A DNA stretch of 11,355 bases from an uncultured Mesorhizobium sp. Its GTDB lineage: Bacteria > Pseudomonadota > Alphaproteobacteria > Rhizobiales > Rhizobiaceae. This document shows, piece by piece, positions 6,676 through 11,355 of the stretch; position 1 is the first letter of the stretch, and every line of letters begins with the position of its first letter. The notes under the pieces are model-generated. The model was not told the DNA's origin and made no database searches. It saw only the letters and a list, made by a program, of their open reading frames with translations. Both the position numbers and the translations under genes were made by a program. Where the stretch lies: positions 1-11,355 of the forward strand of contig CATMOC010000067.1 in the NCBI GenBank assembly GCA_950071955.1, written 5' to 3'.

Positions 6676-6860
6676 TCTCGACCGCGTCTGGCGACCTCGG
6701 GCGACCCGCCCGCGGCACGCCACGGACGTTGGTTCCGGCCGTTCCTGTTCGAGGGTCCTCGCAACAGCGAACCGATAGACTTCGCGACGGCTGCGCGAGT
6801 GCCGTTGCATGCGCCGATCGACCGATTGTTCTCCAAATGTTCTTGTCACGACGAAATGGT

Positions 6861-6889
6861 TGTGCTTAGCTGAAACAACTCCTTTATGG
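6861..6889 (+). promoter_or_regulatory. Putative promoter for the yifB-like gene
   Basis: TTGTGC (6861-6866) and TTTATG (6884-6889) are spaced by 17 bp. Initiation near 6896 would leave a leader of about 40 bases before the ATG at 6937. This would exclude the in-frame ATG at 6886, which lies inside the -10. The hexamers are moderate matches only. Confidence 0.35.
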
Positions 6890-6924
6890 CGTACCTGCCT
6901 GCCTTCGTGTGCAAAAGGTCGGAA

Positions 6925-6930
6925 GAGGGG
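6925..6930 (+). promoter_or_regulatory. Shine-Dalgarno deciding the yifB start
   Basis: GAGGGG lies 6 bases before the ATG at 6937. The upstream in-frame ATG at 6886 has no comparable site. Confidence 0.5.
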
Positions 6931-6936
6931 ACGAGG

Positions 6937-8475
6937 ATGGTTTCACGCGTCAGCACCATCGCCTTCCAGGGCATAGAGGCCGTGCCCGTCGACGTGCAGG
7001 TGATGGTCGCGCCGGGCAAGATCGGCATGCACATCGTCGGCCTGCCGGACAAAGCGGTGGCCGAGAGCCGCGAGCGGGTCCAGGCCGCGCTGCACGCCTC
7101 CGGCCTGTCGATGCCGCCCAAGAAGGTGACGGTCAATCTCGCCCCGGCCGACCTGCCGAAGGAGGGCAGTCACTACGATCTTCCGATCGCGCTCAGCCTC
7201 ATGGCCGCGCTGGGCGCCATTCCCGGCGACGCGCTCGGCGGTTTCGTCGTTCTCGGCGAACTGTCGCTCGACGGGACCATCGCGGCCGTCGCCGGCGCCC
7301 TGCCGGCGGCGATCGGCGCGAACGCGATGGGCAAGGGCCTGATCTGCCCGCACGCGTCGGGACCGGAGGCCGCTTGGGCCGGGGCCGATGTCGAGATCCT
7401 CGCGCCGCGCAGCCTGATCGCGGTCGCCAACCACTTTCGCGGGACGCAGGTGCTTTCCCGGCCAGAGGCCAGGATCAGGGAGCCGGCCACCAACCTTCCG
7501 GACCTCGCGGACATCAAGGGACAGGAGAGCGCCAAGCGTGCGCTCGAAGTGGCGGCGGCCGGCGGCCACAATCTCCTGATGAGCGGTCCGCCGGGATCCG
7601 GCAAGTCGATGCTGGCGCAGCGCCTGCCGTCGATCCTGCCGCCGCTGTCGCCGAAGGAACTGCTCGAGGTGTCCATGATCGCCTCGATCGCTGGCGAACT
7701 CACCGGCGGCAAGCTGTCGGACAGGCGGCCGTTCCGCTCGCCGCATCATTCGGCGTCAATGGCAGCCATGGTCGGCGGCGGCTTGAGGGTGCGACCGGGC
7801 GAGGCCTCGCTTGCCCATCATGGCGTGCTCTTCCTCGACGAACTGCCTGAGTTCGCCGCGCCGGTGCTGGATTCGCTGCGCCAGCCGCTGGAGACGGGGG
7901 AATGCGTCATCGCGCGCGCCAACACCCGTGTGTCCTATCCGTCGCGGATACAGCTCGTGGCGGCGATGAACCCGTGCCGGTGCGGCATGGCGGGCGAACC
8001 GGGATATCGCTGCGCCCGCGGTCCGCGCTGCCAAAGCGACTATCAGGCACGGATTTCGGGGCCGCTCCTCGATCGCATCGATCTGAGAATCGACGTTCCC
8101 GCGGTCTCTGCCGCCGACCTCATTCGTCCGTCCCGTGCCGAAACCAGCGCGGTCGTCGCCGCTCGGGTCGCTGCCGCGCGCACCATCCAGCGGGAGCGCT
8201 TCGCCTCGCGCGGCCTGCCCGGCATCACGACGAACGCGCATTGTGGACCCGCGCTGATCGAGGACGTCGCGGCGCCGGATGCCGCGGGCCTGGCGCTGCT
8301 GCGCGATGCCAGTGAGAAACTGGGGTTCTCTGCCCGCGCCTATCATCGCATTTTGAAGGTCGCGCGCACGCTGGCCGACCTGGACGGCCTCGAAACGGTC
8401 GGGCGCATCCATCTCGCCGAAGCGATCTCCTACCGTGTCGGGGCGGAAGCCGCCGCCGCGCGCGCCGCGGCGTAA
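6937..8475 (+). CDS. comM: YifB/ComM family Mg-chelatase-like AAA+ ATPase
   Basis: Members of this family are hexameric AAA+ helicases. ComM of Vibrio and Acinetobacter promotes branch migration when donor DNA is integrated during natural transformation, but the gene is also widespread in non-competent bacteria. The 512-residue protein has the Lon-protease-like N-terminal domain (VSTIAFQGIEAVPVDVQV; IVGLPDKAVAESRERVQAAL; a DLPKEGSHYDLPIAL segment), Walker A GPPGSGKS (217-224) and Walker B LFLDEL (298-303). A SPHHSAS motif precedes Walker B. The cysteine-rich insert CRCGMAGEPGYRC-x5-C after Walker B is typical, and an ISGPLLDRIDLRI sensor segment follows. The C-terminal KLGFSARAYHRILKVARTLADLDG helical domain is present. 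The start at 6937 begins at the canonical MVSRVSTIAFQG. The gene symbol follows family usage; function in this organism is not shown. It is convergent with the downstream peptidase gene. Confidence 0.95.
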   Translation: MVSRVSTIAFQGIEAVPVDVQVMVAPGKIGMHIVGLPDKAVAESRERVQAALHASGLSMPPKKVTVNLAPADLPKEGSHYDLPIALSLMAALGAIPGDALGGFVVLGELSLDGTIAAVAGALPAAIGANAMGKGLICPHASGPEAAWAGADVEILAPRSLIAVANHFRGTQVLSRPEARIREPATNLPDLADIKGQESAKRALEVAAAGGHNLLMSGPPGSGKSMLAQRLPSILPPLSPKELLEVSMIASIAGELTGGKLSDRRPFRSPHHSASMAAMVGGGLRVRPGEASLAHHGVLFLDELPEFAAPVLDSLRQPLETGECVIARANTRVSYPSRIQLVAAMNPCRCGMAGEPGYRCARGPRCQSDYQARISGPLLDRIDLRIDVPAVSAADLIRPSRAETSAVVAARVAAARTIQRERFASRGLPGITTNAHCGPALIEDVAAPDAAGLALLRDASEKLGFSARAYHRILKVARTLADLDGLETVGRIHLAEAISYRVGAEAAAARAAA

Positions 8476-8599
8476 TCAGGGGCGAGGTACGATACGCGGT
8501 GCTTTGCAGTGGCTGGCCGTCGGTCGGCCCACGGTCCGCGCGGGAAGCAGGCACCTGCGCGGCACGCTACGACCCCCGGCTGCGGAGCGGATCGCGCGG

Positions 8600-9220
8600 T
8601 CAGTTGCGGACCGAGCCCACCATCAGGGTGTTGTCGTCGCGCAGGCTGACCCATCGCCCGGTATGCGTGCTCGCCTGGCGCTTCAGATACCGGTATCCGG
8701 TCTGTTCCCAGGCCTTCACCGTGTCCGACAGGTTGTCGAGGATGTAGTCGCCCTTGTCGGTTCTGACCGTTAGGACCGCGTGACCTTCGCCATCGCGCTT
8801 GCGGACGACGGTGATGAGCAGATCGGAGAGCGGAATTCCCCCCCTGAAGAGCCGTCGGCGCTTTTCGAGGACGTAGTCCTCGCAGTCCCCCATGCCGCTC
8901 GTCGGAAAGGCCCAGACTTCGTCCTTGCCGAAGATGTCCTTGTCGGACATCGGCTTGATGGCGCTATTGACCTCGACGTTCACCTTGGAAATCCGGGTCC
9001 AGACTGCCTTGTTCAGGACGAGCGGACCGGCATCAGGTCCGGCGATGGAACATTCCGCGGGATTGGCCCTGCAGAACTCGTAATGACCGATCGGCTGGGA
9101 CGTCAGCCCTCCCGTACCGATGGACCCCGCCAGCGCCGTACCGGTTGCAGCAAGGGCAAGTGCAGCGCCTGCGCCTGTCAGCGATACGATCGCGCTTGAA
9201 AGCAGTCTGTTGAGACCCAT
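8600..9220 (-). CDS. Secreted transglutaminase-like cysteine peptidase (BTLCP, DUF920)
   Basis: This 206-residue protein begins MGLNRLLSS and has a hydrophobic stretch (about 10-31) ending in ALAG, a probable Sec signal peptide, so the mature protein should be periplasmic. The catalytic triad of bacterial transglutaminase-like cysteine proteinases is visible: Cys113 in GMGDCEDYVLEK, His147 in GEGHAVLTVRT and Asp162 in YILDNLSD. The ending NTLMVGSVRN and the tryptophan-rich W-E-Q-TGYRY segment fit rhizobial DUF920 proteins. The family includes LapG, a periplasmic calcium-dependent protease that cleaves a biofilm adhesin, but no LapD-like receptor or adhesin gene is in this window, so the substrate is unknown. 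Cys50 and Cys57 may form a disulfide. The ATG at 9220 fits the signal peptide. The in-frame ATG at 9292 overlaps the promoter -35 box and is excluded. The 124-bp gap to the convergent yifB gene has no clear terminator. Confidence 0.9.
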   Translation of the reverse strand: MGLNRLLSSAIVSLTGAGAALALAATGTALAGSIGTGGLTSQPIGHYEFCRANPAECSIAGPDAGPLVLNKAVWTRISKVNVEVNSAIKPMSDKDIFGKDEVWAFPTSGMGDCEDYVLEKRRRLFRGGIPLSDLLITVVRKRDGEGHAVLTVRTDKGDYILDNLSDTVKAWEQTGYRYLKRQASTHTGRWVSLRDDNTLMVGSVRN

Positions 9221-9263
9221 CCGTCTCTGTTCCCCAAACCCGCCTTTGTCTTTTGTTAAGAAA

Positions 9264-9292
9264 ACGTAAAGGGGGGTAGTGATTCGTGTCAA
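9264..9292 (-). promoter_or_regulatory. Sigma70-type promoter of the BTLCP gene
   Basis: On the minus strand a perfect TTGACA (9292-9287) is followed after exactly 17 bp by TTACGT (9269-9264). Transcription should start near 9257, leaving a leader of about 37 bases before the ATG at 9220. This is the best promoter match in the window and it fixes the start codon. Confidence 0.6.
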
Positions 9293-9493
9293 TCGGGAAA
9301 ATCTCGTGATCGGCGCGTATGGTTATCCGACGTAACATTACGGCAACAGGTTCAGGAAACGATGCGGCCGCCGGCCACGAAGGGATTTCGACGCGCGTCG
9401 CGTTCTCCCGCAACTGCGAGGCGGGCCGCAAGTCCTTGATCCTGCTTGCTACCTGTCCCGAAAAACCGGTCTCCGCGCGCTGACCCCGGGATG

Positions 9494-9927
<434 letters not shown>

Positions 9928-9931
<4 letters not shown>

Positions 9932-10596
9932 TCCTGCCAGACCAGTACCTGTTCGGGCGGCTTGCGCGAAATGTCGGGCACGGTCGCGCGCTCGGCCGGA
10001 TAGCCGACGACGAGAAGAATCACCGCCTTCTCATGGTCGGGGCGGCCACAGATCTCGTTTAGGAAGCCCATCGGCGACGGGGTATGGGTGAGCGTCGCGA
10101 GCCCGGCACCGTGCAGGGCCGCGATGAGGAAGCCCGAGGCGATGCCGACGGATTCCGGCACGTAGTAGTGCTTGATGCGCCGACCATCCGCCGTGGTGCC
10201 GTAGCGCTGCGCGAAGATCGCGATCAGCCACGGCGCGGTTTCCAGGAACGGCTTGTTTTCGTCGGTTCCGAGCGGCGCAAGCGCCTCCAGCCATTCGTCG
10301 GACGCGCGTCCGGCGTAGAAGCCGCGCTCCTCCTCCTCGGCGGCGTCGCGTATGCGCCGCTTCGTTGCCGGATCCGAGAGGCACACGAAGGTCCACGGCT
10401 GCTGGTTCGCGCCGGAAGGGGCCGTCGCGGCCGTCATCACGCAATCCTCGATCACCTCCCGCGCCACCGGCCGGTCCGAGAAGTCGCGCACCGTGCGGCG
10501 GCGGCTCATCAGAGCCCGAAAGGCCATCGCGCGGCGCGCCATCTCCGCCGCCTCGACATGCTCGAAGTCGAGCAGAACCTCGCTTTTCCTGTCCAT
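9928..10596 (-). CDS. Nitroreductase-superfamily flavoenzyme, iodotyrosine-deiodinase-like
   Basis: This 222-residue FMN enzyme has the nitroreductase fold signatures [12 protein letters not shown] (32-43, FMN phosphate binding) and [10 protein letters not shown] (59-68). It resembles the iodotyrosine deiodinase (IYD) branch: Glu90, Tyr94 and Lys115 occur with the same spacing (4 and 25 residues) as the Glu/Tyr/Lys lid that holds the iodotyrosine zwitterion in human and Haliscomenobacter IYD. Thr172 in [17 protein letters not shown] sits where the IYD flavin-N5 Thr is expected. [25 protein letters not shown] (142-166) is the helical core. Reductive dehalogenation of halotyrosines is therefore possible; quinone or nitro reduction is the general alternative. 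GGGAG lies 6 bases before the ATG. The gene begins just beyond the pckA terminator and overlaps arfB at ATGA. No promoter is evident in the short gap upstream. Confidence 0.88.
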
Positions 10597-10671
10597 CGCG
10601 CTCTCCCGGCGCTTTCCCGCTCGAAGTCAGCCGAGGCGCGAAAGCCGCGGCACCGGTTTGCCCCGGCGCGC

Positions 10672-10704
10672 CGAAAAAGAAAAGACCCGGCCGATGGCCG
10701 GGTC
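10672..10704 (-). terminator. pckA: Intrinsic terminator after pckA
   Basis: On the minus strand a 9-bp perfect GC-rich stem (10704-10696 pairing with 10692-10684) with a 3-base loop is followed immediately by TTTTCTTTTT. It begins about 33 bases past the pckA stop at 10737. The other strand has no comparable T-run, so it acts on the minus strand. It separates pckA from the nitroreductase-arfB operon. Confidence 0.85.
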
Positions 10705-10736
10705 CGCTTTCCCATAAAGGGTTGGCGCGGAAGCGC

Positions 10737-11355
10737 CTACTCGGCCGCTTCCCGAACGCTCGGCGCGGCGCTCCTGACGGTGGCGTCGACGTGATCCTCG
10801 AATTTTCCGAAGTTCTGGATGAACATGCCGACCAGCCGCTTCGCCTGTGCGTCGTAGGCGGCCTTGTCCGGCCAGGTGGAGCGGGGATCGAGGATCGACG
10901 TGTCGATGCCCGGGACGGCGACCGGCACCGCGAAGCCGAAGTTCGGGTCGGTGCGGAACTCTGCCCGGTTCAGCGAACCGTCGAGCGCCGCCGTCAGGAG
11001 CGCGCGGGTCGCCTTGATCGGCATGCGCCGGCCGATGCCGTAGGCGCCGCCGGTCCAGCCGGGGTTGACGAGCCAGCAGTCGACGCCGTGACGCGCGATA
11101 AGGTCACGCAGGAGGTTGCCGTATTCGGAAGGGTGGCGCGGCATGAACGGAGCGCCGAAGCAGGTCGAGAAGGTCGCTTCCGGCTCGGTCACGCCCTTTT
11201 CCGTCCCGGCCACCTTGGCGGTGTAGCCGGACAGGAAGTGATACATCGCCTGCGCGGGGGTCAGCTTCGCGATGGGAGGCAGCACGCCGAACGCATCCGC
11301 CGTCAGCATGATGATGTTCTTCGGGGGGCCCGACAGCCCTGTATCGCTGGCATTC
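10737..11355 (-). CDS. pckA: Phosphoenolpyruvate carboxykinase (ATP), C-terminal part
   Basis: PckA converts oxaloacetate and ATP to phosphoenolpyruvate, the entry to gluconeogenesis; in rhizobia it is needed for growth on dicarboxylates. Only the last 205 residues lie in the window; the N-terminus and most of the kinase motifs are beyond 11355. The visible part reads [45 protein letters not shown] in several family blocks, then [50 protein letters not shown] and a C-terminal helix. The sequence closely follows rhizobial PckA from memory. One oddity is VNPGWTGG where the family normally reads VNTGWTGG. The TAG stop at 10739-10737 is followed by an intrinsic terminator. Confidence 0.96.
   Translation of the reverse strand, partial: NASDTGLSGPPKNIIMLTADAFGVLPPIAKLTPAQAMYHFLSGYTAKVAGTEKGVTEPEATFSTCFGAPFMPRHPSEYGNLLRDLIARHGVDCWLVNPGWTGGAYGIGRRMPIKATRALLTAALDGSLNRAEFRTDPNFGFAVPVAVPGIDTSILDPRSTWPDKAAYDAQAKRLVGMFIQNFGKFEDHVDATVRSAAPSVREAAE

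Noticed and set aside
5596..6849. 417-codon minus-strand frame opposite gshB
   Set aside because: It is the antisense shadow of gshB, whose motifs are complete.
6937..8475. Reading the AAA+ protein as a magnesium chelatase subunit (ChlI/BchI)
   Set aside because: The Lon-like N-terminal domain and the cysteine insert after Walker B are YifB/ComM features, and no other chelatase subunit genes are nearby.
8519..8534. GGCCG-TCGGT-CGGCC hairpin between yifB and the BTLCP gene
   Set aside because: The stem is only 5 bp, and no T-run follows on either strand, so I did not call it a terminator.

Overview
The window looks like chromosomal DNA of a high-GC alphaproteobacterium of the Hyphomicrobiales (Rhizobiales), probably close to Mesorhizobium/Phyllobacteriaceae. 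This is inferred from the PckA, GshB, YifB and BTLCP protein sequences and from GC-rich codon use, not from a database search. There is no rRNA, tRNA, CRISPR array, insertion sequence or prophage. Apart from the left edge, most of the window is ordinary chromosome.

Layout. (1) 1-443, minus: an edge-truncated ORF that looks like an in-frame mosaic of a glucuronate isomerase N-terminus, the C-terminal half of an FMN-dependent azoreductase, and possibly a few residues of a tRNA-dihydrouridine synthase. It is the strangest object here and may be a real rearrangement or an assembly or library artefact. (2) 444-839: a gene-free stretch with a promoter and a 15-bp inverted repeat. (3) 840-1190, plus: a small secreted RlpA-like protein, overlapping tail-to-tail with (4) a minus-strand cluster: XylB-like aldose dehydrogenase (SDR), SMP-30/gluconolactonase and a D-Ala-D-Ala-ligase-like ATP-grasp enzyme. 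The first two form an oxidative sugar pathway of the Weimberg/Dahms type (aldose to lactone to aldonate); the role of the ATP-grasp protein is unknown. (5) 4159-5502, minus: a soluble GGDEF-EAL protein whose GGDEF site is degenerate (GADEF) and whose EAL site looks intact, so probably a c-di-GMP phosphodiesterase. (6) 5734-8475, plus: glutathione synthetase gshB and a YifB/ComM-type AAA+ ATPase. (7) 8600-9220, minus: a secreted transglutaminase-like cysteine peptidase (BTLCP/DUF920) with a good sigma70-type promoter. (8) 9494-10596, minus: a nitroreductase-superfamily enzyme carrying the substrate-lid residues of iodotyrosine deiodinases, translationally coupled (ATGA) to the ribosome-rescue hydrolase arfB. 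(9) 10684-11355, minus: the C-terminal part of ATP-type PEP carboxykinase (pckA) followed by a clear intrinsic terminator.

I do not see a convincing new multi-gene system. The observations most worth checking are the mosaic ORF at the left edge, the deiodinase-like flavoenzyme coupled to arfB, and the unassigned ATP-grasp ligase, whose metal-site Asn appears to be Glu, behind a sugar-oxidation gene pair.
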